NCBI GenBank assembly: GCA_945870025.1
Contig: CAMBQN010000023.1
Location: 1 to 41,496, forward strand
Direction: 5' to 3'
Length of the DNA: 41,496 nt
DNA from: Akkermansia muciniphila
GTDB lineage: Bacteria; Verrucomicrobiota; Kiritimatiellia; RFP12; JAAYNR01
Positions 15,635-26,200 of this stretch are shown here, in pieces. The translations under genes were made by a program, and so were the position numbers. The notes below the pieces were generated by a model. The model was not told the origin of the DNA. It ran no database searches and was given only the letters and a program-made list of their open reading frames with translations. The first letter of the stretch is position 1, and each line of letters opens with the position of its first letter.

Positions 15635-18600
15635 ATGCTGATCAATAAAATCACGGCCCTTTTCGTCTTTGCCGCTGCGGCGGTCATCGCTAACGCAGTT
15701 CCTGCCGGATCCTGGCAGAAGGTCTACGCGGCCCGCGACAAGGGCCTTCCCAAAACCGCCATCGAGGAGATCCAGCCCCTCATCGCCGACGCCCTGCAGA
15801 ACAAGAAGTACGCCGAGGCGATCAAGGCCGTCTGCACCAAGATCGCCCTGGAGGGGCAGATCGAGGGGAACAAGGCGGAGGAGAAGGTGGTCCGGCTTGA
15901 GGCCGAAATCGCCGCAGCCCCGGCCGAGATGAAGCCGGTCATGGAGGCGATCCTGGCCAACTGGTACTGGCACTATTTCCAGCAGAACCGCTGGCGGGTC
16001 CAGCAGCGCACCCAGACCGCCGAGGCGCCCGGAAAGGATTTCACCACCTGGGATCTGCCGCGCATCCTCGCCGAGATCGACAAGCATTTTACCGCCGCGC
16101 TAGCCAATGAGAAGGTGCTCAAGACCACCCCGATTGGAACCTACAACGACCTGCTTGAAAAAGGCACCGTCCCCGATACCTATCGCCCGACCGTCTTTGA
16201 TTTTCTGGCGCACGAGGCGCTGGCGTTCTACCAGGCCGGCGAGCAGGGCGCCGCCAAGGCCGAGGACGAATTCGAAATCGCCGCCTCCGGTCCTGTCTTC
16301 GAGCCGGCTGCCGATTTCATGAAATGGAAATTCAACCTCTCATCGGACCAGGTTACCCCTAAAGTCAGGGCCATTTGGCTCTTCCAAAACCTCCTCGCGT
16401 TCCACCAGAAGGACGCGGATCAGACCGCGTTCATTGACGCCGACCTCTGGCGGCTCGCCTTCGGCAAGAACCAGGCGGTCGGCCCGGACGTGAACGAGAA
16501 ATACAAGGGCGCCCTCAAGCGGTTCGTGGACCAGTGGGCCGACCACGAGATCTCGGCGCGGGCTCTCGCCGCTTGGGCTGCCGTCGTCCTTGAAGAGGGT
16601 GATCCCGCCGCAGCGCACACGCTGGCCGCCCGCGGCGCCAACGCCCATCCCACCAGCACGGGCGGCGCCGAATGCTACAACCTGCTGCATCAGATCGAGG
16701 CCAAACAGGCTGGCATCACCGCCGAGCGGGTCTGGAACGCGCCGTGGCCGACCCTCTCGCTCAATTACAAGAACCTGACGAACGCCTATTTCCGCGCCGT
16801 GCCGATGGACTTCGCCGCGTATGCATCCAAGCAGCGCTGGGGTTACAGCGACACGCTCAATAATCTGGAGTGGAAGGAGCGGGATGCGTTCATCGCCGGG
16901 ATCATCGCCCGGAAACCGGCCGTCGCGTGGGATGCCGCTCTTCCCGCCACGCCCGATTTCCGCGAACGCACCGAGAAAATAGCCGTTCCCAAGGACCTCA
17001 ACCCGGGGTTCTATTTCATCCTCGCCAGCCACAACGCGGCATTCGCCGTCGACAACAACCAGATTACGCTGGCCGCCATCTGGGTCAGCGATCTGGCGCT
17101 GGTCATGCGGCCGACCCATTCCGAAGGGGTGCTGGACGGCTTCGTGCTCAAGGCCCTGTCCGGCGCGCCGGTCGAAGGCGCAACCGTGCGAACGTGGACG
17201 CGCAACGACCACGGCAAGCTGATCACCGGCCCCGATACGAAGACCGACACCAACGGCATGTTCCGCTTCACCACCCGCAGTGACCAGGGGTTGCTGCTGC
17301 TGGCGGAGAAGGATGATCAGGCCGTCGCCAGCGATACCATGTTCTCCATCGGCCGGCCGGACACGGAGTCGTCTTCCGCAGGCACCGTCTTCTTCACCGA
17401 CCGCGCGCTCTATCGCCCCGGTCAGACCATCCAGTACAAGGGCCTTTGCCATTCGGTGGACCCTACGGGCAACACCTACCGCACGCTCCCCGGACAGACG
17501 CTGACCGTGAGCTTCCGCGATCCCAACGGCAAGGAGGTCGCCCGGCAGCAGCACCAGGCGAATGACTACGGCGCCTTTTCCGGCAGCTTTACCGCGCCGG
17601 GCGGCGTGGTCGCCGGACAGATGACGCTGCATGTTGAAAGCGGGCCGTCCGGCTCCACCACCTTCAACGTCGAGGAATACAAGCGGCCGAAGTTCCAGGT
17701 CGAACTGGCGCGGCCCAAGGACGCCGCCAAACTCGGCGCGGTTGTCGTCGTCCCCGGCAAGGCCACCGCCTACACCGGCGCGGCCATCGGCGGCGCCAAG
17801 GTCCAGTGGCGCGTGGTGCGCGAAGTGCGCTTCCCGCCGTGGTGCTGGTGGGGCTGGTACTGCCTGCCGCCGGGGCGCGGCGCCAGTCAGAACATCGCCC
17901 ACGGCACCGCCCTGACCGGCAGCGACGGCGCATTCACCGTCACCTTCACGGCCCTCCCGGATCTGTCCGTGTCGGAGAAGACCGAGCCGACGTTCAACTT
18001 CACGGTCACTGCCGATGTGACCGATACGACCGGCGAGACGCGGTCCGACAGTCAGAGCCTCCTGGCTGGCTACACGGCGCTCGCCGCCACGATCCGCGCC
18101 GATGCGTGGCAGACGCAGGACAAGCCGGTTGAATGGACGCTGGCCACGACCTCGCTCGACGGCGAACCGCAAACCGCCGAGGGGACGTTCGCGATTTATG
18201 CGCTGAAGCAACCCGATCGCGTCGAGCGCGCCGCGCTTTCCGAAAACAGGTCCTATTGGTTCTCTGCGTCCCGAGGCGCCGCCAATACCGAACCCCAGAC
18301 CGACCCCGCCAATCCCGACTCCTGGGAGCTGGCCGCCGTGGTCGCCGAGCAGCCTTTCAAGACCGGCGCGACCGGCGAGCTGAAGCTCGCGACGCCGCTC
18401 AAGGCCGGCATCTACCGCGCGATGCTGAAGACGAAGGACCGGTTCGGCAAGACCGTGACCGCGCGCCAGACGATGCAGGTGATGGATGTGAAGAGCTTCA
18501 CGTACCCGGTGCGGGTGGCGCACCAGTTCGCCGCGCCCGCGTGGTCGGTCGAACCGGGCACAACCTTCACCGCGCTCTGGGGCACCGGCTATCCCACGGG

Positions 18601-21600
18601 CCGGGCCTACGTCGAGCTGCGCCACCGCGGTAAGACGCTGCGCGCGTTCTGGACGGGCGCGGGGCGGACGCAGGAGGTCATCGAACAGACGGTCACCGAA
18701 GCGATGCGCGGCGGATTCACGGTGCTCATCACATACGTCCGCGAGAACCGCGCCTATCTGGAGAACCGCGTCGTGGATGTGCCGTGGTCCAACAAGAAGC
18801 TCACCGTCAAATGGGAGCACTTCACCTCCAAGCTCGAACCCGGCAAGAAGGAGACCTGGACCGCCGTGGTGAGCGGCCCCGATGCCCGGCCCGCCGTCGC
18901 CGAGATGGTCGCCACCCTCTACGACGCCTCACTGGACCAGTACCTGCCGCACAGTTGGATGCAGGGGTTCAACGTCTTCCGCCGCGAGACCAGCCGCGTC
19001 AGCCCGCAGTTCGAGAACACCGCAGTGGCCTTCCAGCACATCCTCGGCAACTGGCGCAGCGACACCCGTGGGGCGTCACTGCGCTATCGCCACTATCCCG
19101 ATGACCTCTCGGCGCAGATCTGGTGGGGCGGATGGGAAAATAATCATCGTGGTGATGGCATGGCCTTCGCGAAAATGTCAGTAGCCAGCGGCGCGGCGAT
19201 GGAGATGGCGGACGCCCCCCCCATGGCGTCGGCGATGCCGGCAAAAGCGGAGATTAATACCCTGATGCTTGCGCAGAGCACCGATCCGGCAGGGCCCGCC
19301 GGCGGCGAGCCGCCGCCGCCCCCCGCTTCTGCGCTGGACAAAGTCACGGCGCGCAAGAACCTCAACGAAACCGCCTTCTTCTTCCCGCAACTGGTGAGCG
19401 ACGCCGAGGGCGTGGTGCGGATGGCGTTCACCCTGCCGGAGGCGCTGACAGAGTGGAAGTTCATGGGCTTGGCTCATGACCGCGAGCTGCGCAGCGGCTA
19501 TTTGCAGGACAAGATGGTGACCGCCAAGGACCTGATGGTCGAGCCGAACCCGCCGCGGTTCGTGCGCGAGGGCGACATCATCGAGTTCACCGTCAAGGTC
19601 AGCAACCAGTCCGCCGCCCGCCAGACCGGCACCGTGCGGCTGACGTTTGCGGACGCGCGGACGCTGAAGGATGTGACCGCTGCGCTTCTCGCTGACACCC
19701 GAAACCTGAAACCTGAAACCTCTTTCGACATTCCGGCGAAGGAGTCGAAGTCGTTCGCCTGGCGCATCACGATCCCCGATGGCATGGACTTCCTCACCTA
19801 CAAGGCGGTCGGCGCGACCGACCGGCTGAGCGACGGCGAGGAGGGCAACCTGCCGGTGCTGTCGCGGCGGATTCTGGTGATCGAGTCGCTGCCCCTGCCC
19901 ATCCGCAGCAAGCAGACCAAGACGTTCGAGTTCACCAAGCTGTTGGAGTCCGGCAAATCGAAGACGCTGAAGAGCGAGAACCTGACCGTGCAGATGGTGA
20001 GCCAGCCGGCGTGGTATGCGGTGATGGCGCTGCCGTATCTCATGGAATATCCGCACGAGTGCAGCGAGCAGGTCTTCAACCGGCTCTATGCGAACAACCT
20101 CGCGCGGTTCATCGCCAACGCCGACCCGAAGATCCGGCGGATCTTCGATCAGTGGAAGAACACCCCGGCGCTGGACAGTCCGATGGAGAAGAACCAGGAT
20201 CTGAAAGCGCTGATGATCGAGGAGACCCCGTGGCTGCGCGAGGCGCAGGACGAGAGCCAGGCGCGGCGAAATGTCGGCATCCTCTTCGACGCCAACCGGC
20301 TCGACACCGAGACGTCGCGGGCATTCGACAAGCTCGCGAAGATGCAGTTGAGCGATGGCCTGTGGCCGTGGTTCCCGGGGTTCCGGGGCGACGAATACAT
20401 CACGCTCTACATCACGACCGGGTTCGGCCGGATGCGCCACCTCGGCGCGGAGAACGTGGATATGGCGCTGGCGCTCAAGTCGCTCGACGCGCTCGACAAC
20501 TGGATGGACGACACCTATCGCTACATCCTCAAGCACGGCAACAAGGGGGTGAACAACCTAAGCCCCACCATCGCCTTCTACCTCTACGGCCGCAGCTTCT
20601 TTCTCAAGGACAAGCCGATCGCCAAGGAGCATCAGGAAGCGCTCAATTACTGGCGCGGACAGGGGAAGCAATACTGGCTGGAACTCCGTTGGCGACAGCC
20701 GCAGGCGCATCTGGCCATCGGTCTGAAACGCTTCGGCGATGCCGAGACCCCGCAGGCGATCCTGAAGTCCATCCGCGAATTCAGCGTCAGCAACGAAGAG
20801 ATGGGGATGTTCTGGCGCGACACCGAGCTGAGCTGGTCGTGGTTCCGCGCGCCGATCGAGACGCAGGCGCTGATGATCGAGGCGTTTGACGAAGTTGCGG
20901 GCGACGCCCAGGCGGTCGAGGACTGCAAGGTCTGGCTGCTCAAGCAGAAGCAGACGCAGGACTGGAAGACGACCAAGGCCACGGCCGATGCGGTTTACGG
21001 GCTGCTGCTGCGCGGCAAGAATCTGCTGGCCAGCGACGCGCTGGTCGCGGTCAGCCTGGGCGGCGAGACGATCAAGCCCGAGAAGGTCGAAGCCGGCACC
21101 GGGTTCTACCAGCAGAAATTCGTGCGCGGCGAGATCAAGCCCGAAATGGGCAAGATCACCGTCACGAAGACCGATGACGGCGTGAGCTGGGGCAGCGTCC
21201 ACTGGCAGTACCTCGAGGACATGAGCAAGGTCACGCCCTACGAAGGGACGCCGCTGAAGGTGAAGAAGACGCTCTATCGCAAAGAGACGACGAAGAAGGG
21301 GCAGGTGCTCGAACCGGTCAAGGGGGCGTTGGCGGTGGGCGACGAGCTGGTGTGCCGGATCGAGGTGCGCGTGGATCGCGACATGGAATACGTGCATCTC
21401 AAGGATCAGCGCGGCAGCGGCACCGAGCCGGTGAACGTGCTGGGTCAGGCCAAGTACCAGGACGGCCTGATGTACTACGAGAGCACCCGCGACACCGCGA
21501 GCCACTTCTTCATCCACTACCTGCCCAAGGGCGTGTACGTCTTCGAGTACAGCGTGCGGGTGCAGTTGAAGGGCAACTATCAGAGCGGCATCGCCAGCAT

Positions 21601-21664
21601 CCAGTGCATGTACGCCCCCGAATTCAACAGCCACAGCGAGAGTTTTGAGATCGAGGTCAAGTGA
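15635..21664 (+). CDS. secreted bacterial alpha-2-macroglobulin, CSEQ thioester
   Basis: 2009-residue A2M-family protease trap. A signal peptide (MLINKITALFVFAAAAVIANA) is followed by an unrecognised N-terminal region of about 450 residues. MG/MG2-type domains come next (RALYRPGQTIQYKG near 17400), and a low-complexity Met/Ala/Pro linker at 19130-19340 takes the place of the bait region. The A2M domain follows (KNLNETAFFFPQLVSDAEG, LTEWKFMGLAHD). The thioester domain has C1476-S-E-Q1479 in YPHECSEQ, and a C-terminal receptor-like region ends the protein. In characterised homologues protease cleavage of the bait activates the thioester, which captures the protease. No lipobox is present, unlike E. 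coli YfhM, and no pbpC partner is nearby. It has a close paralogue at 31332. Heptamer repeats at 19697-19720 are read in frame. Element B2 starts at its stop codon. Confidence 0.9.
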   Translation: MLINKITALFVFAAAAVIANAVPAGSWQKVYAARDKGLPKTAIEEIQPLIADALQNKKYAEAIKAVCTKIALEGQIEGNKAEEKVVRLEAEIAAAPAEMKPVMEAILANWYWHYFQQNRWRVQQRTQTAEAPGKDFTTWDLPRILAEIDKHFTAALANEKVLKTTPIGTYNDLLEKGTVPDTYRPTVFDFLAHEALAFYQAGEQGAAKAEDEFEIAASGPVFEPAADFMKWKFNLSSDQVTPKVRAIWLFQNLLAFHQKDADQTAFIDADLWRLAFGKNQAVGPDVNEKYKGALKRFVDQWADHEISARALAAWAAVVLEEGDPAAAHTLAARGANAHPTSTGGAECYNLLHQIEAKQAGITAERVWNAPWPTLSLNYKNLTNAYFRAVPMDFAAYASKQRWGYSDTLNNLEWKERDAFIAGIIARKPAVAWDAALPATPDFRERTEKIAVPKDLNPGFYFILASHNAAFAVDNNQITLAAIWVSDLALVMRPTHSEGVLDGFVLKALSGAPVEGATVRTWTRNDHGKLITGPDTKTDTNGMFRFTTRSDQGLLLLAEKDDQAVASDTMFSIGRPDTESSSAGTVFFTDRALYRPGQTIQYKGLCHSVDPTGNTYRTLPGQTLTVSFRDPNGKEVARQQHQANDYGAFSGSFTAPGGVVAGQMTLHVESGPSGSTTFNVEEYKRPKFQVELARPKDAAKLGAVVVVPGKATAYTGAAIGGAKVQWRVVREVRFPPWCWWGWYCLPPGRGASQNIAHGTALTGSDGAFTVTFTALPDLSVSEKTEPTFNFTVTADVTDTTGETRSDSQSLLAGYTALAATIRADAWQTQDKPVEWTLATTSLDGEPQTAEGTFAIYALKQPDRVERAALSENRSYWFSASRGAANTEPQTDPANPDSWELAAVVAEQPFKTGATGELKLATPLKAGIYRAMLKTKDRFGKTVTARQTMQVMDVKSFTYPVRVAHQFAAPAWSVEPGTTFTALWGTGYPTGRAYVELRHRGKTLRAFWTGAGRTQEVIEQTVTEAMRGGFTVLITYVRENRAYLENRVVDVPWSNKKLTVKWEHFTSKLEPGKKETWTAVVSGPDARPAVAEMVATLYDASLDQYLPHSWMQGFNVFRRETSRVSPQFENTAVAFQHILGNWRSDTRGASLRYRHYPDDLSAQIWWGGWENNHRGDGMAFAKMSVASGAAMEMADAPPMASAMPAKAEINTLMLAQSTDPAGPAGGEPPPPPASALDKVTARKNLNETAFFFPQLVSDAEGVVRMAFTLPEALTEWKFMGLAHDRELRSGYLQDKMVTAKDLMVEPNPPRFVREGDIIEFTVKVSNQSAARQTGTVRLTFADARTLKDVTAALLADTRNLKPETSFDIPAKESKSFAWRITIPDGMDFLTYKAVGATDRLSDGEEGNLPVLSRRILVIESLPLPIRSKQTKTFEFTKLLESGKSKTLKSENLTVQMVSQPAWYAVMALPYLMEYPHECSEQVFNRLYANNLARFIANADPKIRRIFDQWKNTPALDSPMEKNQDLKALMIEETPWLREAQDESQARRNVGILFDANRLDTETSRAFDKLAKMQLSDGLWPWFPGFRGDEYITLYITTGFGRMRHLGAENVDMALALKSLDALDNWMDDTYRYILKHGNKGVNNLSPTIAFYLYGRSFFLKDKPIAKEHQEALNYWRGQGKQYWLELRWRQPQAHLAIGLKRFGDAETPQAILKSIREFSVSNEEMGMFWRDTELSWSWFRAPIETQALMIEAFDEVAGDAQAVEDCKVWLLKQKQTQDWKTTKATADAVYGLLLRGKNLLASDALVAVSLGGETIKPEKVEAGTGFYQQKFVRGEIKPEMGKITVTKTDDGVSWGSVHWQYLEDMSKVTPYEGTPLKVKKTLYRKETTKKGQVLEPVKGALAVGDELVCRIEVRVDRDMEYVHLKDQRGSGTEPVNVLGQAKYQDGLMYYESTRDTASHFFIHYLPKGVYVFEYSVRVQLKGNYQSGIASIQCMYAPEFNSHSESFEIEVK
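19697..19720 (+). repeat. in-frame CCTGAAA heptamer repeats in A2M gene
   Basis: Three and a half contiguous 7-bp units (ACCCGAA then ACCTGAA twice, then ACC) encode TRNLKPET between the conserved ADARTLK and SFDIPAKE segments. The same heptamer builds the arms of element B3 (39266-39320). The paralogue has a different heptamer at the equivalent place (36161-36193). Confidence 0.85.
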
Positions 21665-21842
21665 GGCTCTTGCAAAACCCCCTCTGGGGTGTTTGCAAGA
21701 GAGAAGTCAGAACCCAGAATTCAGGAGTCAGAATAATAGAACACGTTGCCTGTGGGAGGGTTCCAATTCTGAATACTGAATCCTGACTTCTGAATACGGC
21801 GCTTGCAGAACCGACAAAGGAGGTTTTGCAAGCGCCTCAAGT
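21659..21842. mobile_element. palindromic element B2, heptamer arms, AAGT target duplication
   Basis: Element 21663-21838 with AAGT at 21659-21662 and 21839-21842. Ends and hairpins match B1: GAGGCTCTTGCAAAACCC at the left, GGTTTTGCAAGCGCCTC at the right. The arms hold four heptamers each, but several units differ from B1 (for example CCAGAAT and TCAGGAG in the left arm). As in B1, the stop codon of the upstream gene is completed by the first two bases of the element, and an AAAGGAGG lies near the right end. Confidence 0.85.
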
Positions 21843-21879
21843 GACACAACAGCCGATGGGTCGGCAAAAGGATGCAAAG

Positions 21880-22728
21880 ATGAAGAGACTATGCGGTTGG
21901 GTATTGATCGTGTTCGGCGTTGCGACGGTTGCCCGGGCGGCCTTGTGCCCGAAGTGCCAGAGAGGAATGAATATCATGTCCGTGGGAACGTGTGTGGAGT
22001 GCAAGCAGGCGACGACCAGCGGCGCGTTCAAGCTCTGTCAGGGATGCAGCGCGAAACTCGGTCAGTGCGAGCGTTGTCGGGTAGCGCTCGCGGCGGCGGG
22101 AGCCGGCAAGACCGGTTCGGGCGAGGTCCTGAACGGCGCTCAGGCCGGAACCAACGCGGTCGGCGGCGTGGATGTGAAAGCGTGGCAGAAGCTGTTCGCC
22201 GATGAGGAATGGTATAAGAAACAGAAAGGCGAAGAGCAAGTATTCGGCGGCACCTTGGAAGGGCTTCCGGTCGACAGAGGGATGAACATGATGATGCGCA
22301 CCTCCTTCTACAAGCTCGGGACGCGCAATCTGTATACCGGCGCGGGCAAGGTCGCGGCGCTTGACGCACTGGTTGGAAAAAAGATCGAAATCCGCGGCAA
22401 AGCCGTGGAGATGGATCTGGAGGGGCAGAAATTGCGCGAACTCTGGCCGGCGACGGTGCGGGAAGCTGGCGCCGATGCGGCGATCCCGGGCGCGCCGGAC
22501 GAAGCTGCGGCGCGGCGCCTGATGCTGAAATGGATCAAGGACAACAACCGCGACTCCATGTGGAAGGACATCAACGACGGTGCGCCGGTCACATCGGAAC
22601 AGCTCCTGGTCAAGGCGGAACCCTCCGCACCCCATCTCTGGCAAGTGACCGTGCGCTTCAAGAAGGGCGGGAGCTTCGGCCTCCACATCGAAAAAACTAC
22701 CGGACGGATTCTGCTGCCGGTCGACTAG
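21880..22728 (+). CDS. secreted protein with four CxxC pairs
   Basis: 282-residue protein of unknown function. A signal peptide (MKRLCGWVLIVFGVATVARA) is followed at once by a short cysteine-rich domain with CPKC, CVEC, CQGC and CERC pairs (about residues 22-66), which look like two zinc-ribbon or rubredoxin-like knuckles. A Gly/Ala linker and an unrecognised 180-residue domain ending FGLHIEKTTGRILLPVD follow. The last part resembles small peptidase-propeptide-like strands only loosely. AAAGGA lies 7 bp before the ATG at 21880; readings starting earlier run into element B2. It sits between the A2M gene and a small coiled-coil gene, and could share the A2M transcript if B2 does not terminate it. 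Confidence 0.8.
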   Translation: MKRLCGWVLIVFGVATVARAALCPKCQRGMNIMSVGTCVECKQATTSGAFKLCQGCSAKLGQCERCRVALAAAGAGKTGSGEVLNGAQAGTNAVGGVDVKAWQKLFADEEWYKKQKGEEQVFGGTLEGLPVDRGMNMMMRTSFYKLGTRNLYTGAGKVAALDALVGKKIEIRGKAVEMDLEGQKLRELWPATVREAGADAAIPGAPDEAAARRLMLKWIKDNNRDSMWKDINDGAPVTSEQLLVKAEPSAPHLWQVTVRFKKGGSFGLHIEKTTGRILLPVD

Positions 22729-22742
22729 AACCGAGGAATCGA

Positions 22743-23108
22743 ATGAGTACGAACGAGATTGCCCAGTACTTTGAATTGCGGAAGCGGATCTTCGAGATCG
22801 AGGCGCAGCTCGAAGCCCTGAAACCTGCGGTCGCCGACCAGCTCCGCCGGCAGAACGGCATCGCCCGTCTGGACAGCTATGACCTGGTCCTGAGCACCTT
22901 CACCGCGTGGAACTATTCCGCCAGGGTCGAGGCGCTGCAGAAGTCGCTGAATGAGGCCAAACGGGGCGAGCGGCAGAACGGTTCGGCCTCGGTCAAGGAG
23001 AAGCGCGACATGTTGGTCCTCAAGGCCCACCGCGACGCGGATCAGGTCCGCGAGGAGCAGGCCCCGTACGGCGAGTGGGAGTCCGGCGACGGCACGCGCC
23101 CTGTTTAA
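22743..23108 (+). CDS. small coiled-coil protein
   Basis: 121-residue charged protein without signal peptide. Residues about 5-40 (EIAQYFELRKRIFEIEAQLE) and 60-105 form heptad-like helices rich in Glu, Lys and Arg. GAGGAA precedes the ATG by a few bases, and the start is 14 bp after the CxxC protein gene, so the two are likely co-translated. No known family was recognised. Reading frames that extend it upstream overlap the preceding gene and are not needed. Existence is supported by position, ribosome-binding site and coding-like composition. Confidence 0.65.
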   Translation: MSTNEIAQYFELRKRIFEIEAQLEALKPAVADQLRRQNGIARLDSYDLVLSTFTAWNYSARVEALQKSLNEAKRGERQNGSASVKEKRDMLVLKAHRDADQVREEQAPYGEWESGDGTRPV

Positions 23109-23234
23109 CCTAGATCCGGCCGTTGAATTCACCACGAAGGAGCCTCATTGTGCAATTCTCTTAAACGTGCTACGTTAGCCCCCTTCGCTGGAGATGAGCA
23201 TTCGTATCGCGCGGGACACGCCGAAAAAATTGAC

Positions 23235-23264
23235 GGGAACATTTCCGCCTCGACCGGTGTCTCA
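23235..23264 (+). promoter_or_regulatory. ECF-type promoter block of second giant gene
   Basis: GGGAAC (23235-23240), 17 bp, TGTCTCA (23258-23264). Compared with 15578-15607, the -35 and -10 boxes are identical, the spacer shares ATTTCC and CGACCGG, and similarity extends both upstream (CCGAAAA) and downstream to the AAAGGAG ribosome-binding site. The match over about 60 bp is far above chance for two intergenic regions. It implies either co-regulation or duplication of the promoter with the gene. Confidence 0.6.
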
Positions 23265-23292
23265 CAGTAAACGCATGAAAGGAGACCCTGCG

Positions 23293-26200
23293 ATGAAGAG
23301 AATTACGGCATTGGCACTGGCGGTTGCATGGAGCTTGGGCGCGAGCGCCCAAGAAATCGGGTATGTCGAACAGTTCGCCCTCTCGACCAACCGGGCGGAC
23401 GCGCTCAAGGACCTCGTACCGGGCACGGACGACTTCTACTACTACCACGTCCTGCACGCACAGAACACGGGCCAGCGGGCGGTTTTTCAGGAGACCATCG
23501 ACCGCTGGATCCGCGAACGTAACGGCTCCACGCCGGACCCGGCGCGCGAACTGCTCAACCGCCAGGCGCTGCTGGACTACGAGAAGGAACCGGCGAAAAC
23601 CCTCAGCTACCTGCGCAACCAACTGAACCCCTTCCTCGGCCATGCCCGCAAGACCGGCGAGCGGCGCAGCGACGCGCCCACGAGACTGGACGGCAAACTG
23701 ATCACGACGGACACCCTCCTCCAGCGCGCCCTTTCGTTCGACCGCAACAGCCTCGAACGGATCGAGAATGCCGGCCTTGAAGTCGTCGTGGGCAAGCCGA
23801 TCACCGACGATCAGCGCCGCAATCTCCTCGCCCGTCTCCAGCGTCCCGATTACCCTGGCCTCGCGGACCTGATCCTCGCCGACCTCGCCTACCGCGACAG
23901 CCGCGGTTTCGGAAGCCACCCGATTCACAGCCGCCTGACGCTGGCCCAGCTCGACGACCTGCTGCAGAAGAAACCCGACCTCCGCAACCAGACCGCCTTC
24001 GTCAACGCCACCCTCTCCAAGCTCGCGCCGGAAGATGAAGTGGATCTGGAGACCGACGCGGCGGCCCGCCAGGCCTACTTCGAGCGCGTGTGGGCATTCG
24101 TGAAGACCCTCGAACCGGCCCACAACTCGCTCAAGGCGAACGTCCTCTACGGCCGGCTGCGCCATGACCAGAAAATGGGCATCTACGACCCGGTCCACTT
24201 TCTCGACTACGTGAAGCTCCCGCGCGACGTGTACTACCTGAAGGAAGAAGTGCGCCGCGCCCTGCCTCGCGGCGACCAGATGGCGCAACTAGGTCAGTCT
24301 TTCGGCCTCCTGCAACTGCCGCCCGTGTCGAACGAGGAGCCGCTGGTGCGCGACTACCTGTTAAAGCTCTTCGTCGAGGCCCCGGACTACGACGCCTACA
24401 AGCCGTGGATCCGCGACGACTTTCTGAAGCGCCTCTTCGCCGAAGCCAAAATCACCGCTGGCGTGGGCGAACCGCAGCAGTGGGCGAATCTCCTTTCGCC
24501 CGACGAGTTCCGCCGGCTGAAGGAGCGGATCGACATCGAGTGGGCGCCCGGGAATCCCGACGTGCTGGCCGCCAGCGACGCGGTCACGCTCACCGCTTTC
24601 GTCAAGAACGTGCCGGCGCTGATCGTGAAGGTCTACGAGATCAACACGCTCAACTACTACCGCGAGACCGGGCAGCCGTTGAACTTGGCGGTCAATCTCG
24701 ACGGACTCGTCGCCTCCTTCGAGCGGCGCGTCACCTACTCCGATCCGCCGGATCGGCGGATCGCGCGCACGTTCGAGTTTCCCGAGCTCAAGAACCGAGG
24801 CGCATACGTCGTGGAACTGATCGGCAACGGCAAGAGCAGCCGCGCGCTCGTGCAGAAGGGCCGGCTCGGCGTGCTGCAGGAGGTCACCGCCGCGGGCCAT
24901 GCCTTCACCGTGCTCGACGAGGCCAACCGCCCGGTGGCCGACGCCCGCGCCTGGCTCGGCGGGCGCGAGTTCACGCCCGACGCCAAGGGCCGGTTGGTCA
25001 TCCCCTTCAGCACGGACCCGCGCAGCGACATGCTCGTCGTCCACCAAGGCGGCTTTGCCTCGCCGGTGCGCTTCCAGCACCTGGCCGAGACCTACGATCT
25101 GCAGGCCGGGCTTTACGTGGACCGCGAATCGCTGATCCGCCGCGAAAAGGCCGTGATCGCGCTGCGCCCCGTGCTGCGCGTCTGCGGCCGCCCCGCCAGC
25201 CTCAAACTTCTGGAGGATCCGCGCTTGGTCATCCGCGTGCAGGACATCCAAGGCATCACCACGGAAAAGGAGATTCCCAGTCTGGCTTTGCGCGAAGACG
25301 CCGAAACGCTCCAGGAGTTCACCGTGCCGGACACCGCGATATCCGTAACCGTGACGCTCAAGGCCAGGATCCAAAACATCAGCAAGAACCAGAAGCAGGA
25401 CCTGACCGACAGCGCCACGTTTGCGCTCAACGGCATCGACCGCACCGCCGCGGTGCAGGCGTTGCACGTCAGCCGCACGGCCGCCGGCTACATCGTGGAA
25501 CTGCGCGGCAAGAACGGCGAGCCGCGGCCCGGCGAACCCCTGCACGTCTGGCTCAAGCATCGCCTTTTCCGGGACGCGGTGGAAGCGGATCTCAAGACCG
25601 ACGACCACGGCCGCGCGTGGCTGGGCGAGTTGGACGGCATCGCGAACTTCCGCGTGCGTGAGCCTTTTGGCAGCGAACGGACGTGGACGCCCGCCGCGAG
25701 CGCCGGCACACTGCCCACCGAGCTGCACGGCCGCGCGGGCGACACTCTGCGTGTCCCCGTGACGTTCGACGCCGCAGAGCCGCTGAAGGAGGTCTCCCTC
25801 CTCGAACAGCGGCTGGGGCAGTTCGTGCGGGATTGCGGCAAGGCGCTGGCCGTCAAGGACGGTTTCATCGAGTTCAGCGACCTCCCGGCAGGTGACTATT
25901 CGCTCTACCTCAAGCCGCTGGGCCACACCATTACCGTGCGGCTGACGCAGGGGGCGGATCGGGACGGCTTCACGCTCTCGCCGCGCCGCGCCCTGGAGCG
26001 GCCCCGCCTGGCGCCGCTGCAGGTGACGGCGGTCAACGCCTCCGCCGACGCCGTGGAGATCCGCCTGGCCAACGCCACGCCGTTCACCCGCGTACACGTG
26101 CTGGCGACCCGCTACCTCCCGGCCTACGACCTCTTCTCCCGGCTCGGTTTCACAGGCGCCCCGGGGCTCCTGCAGCAGCCGTGGACGCCCGCCCGAACGT

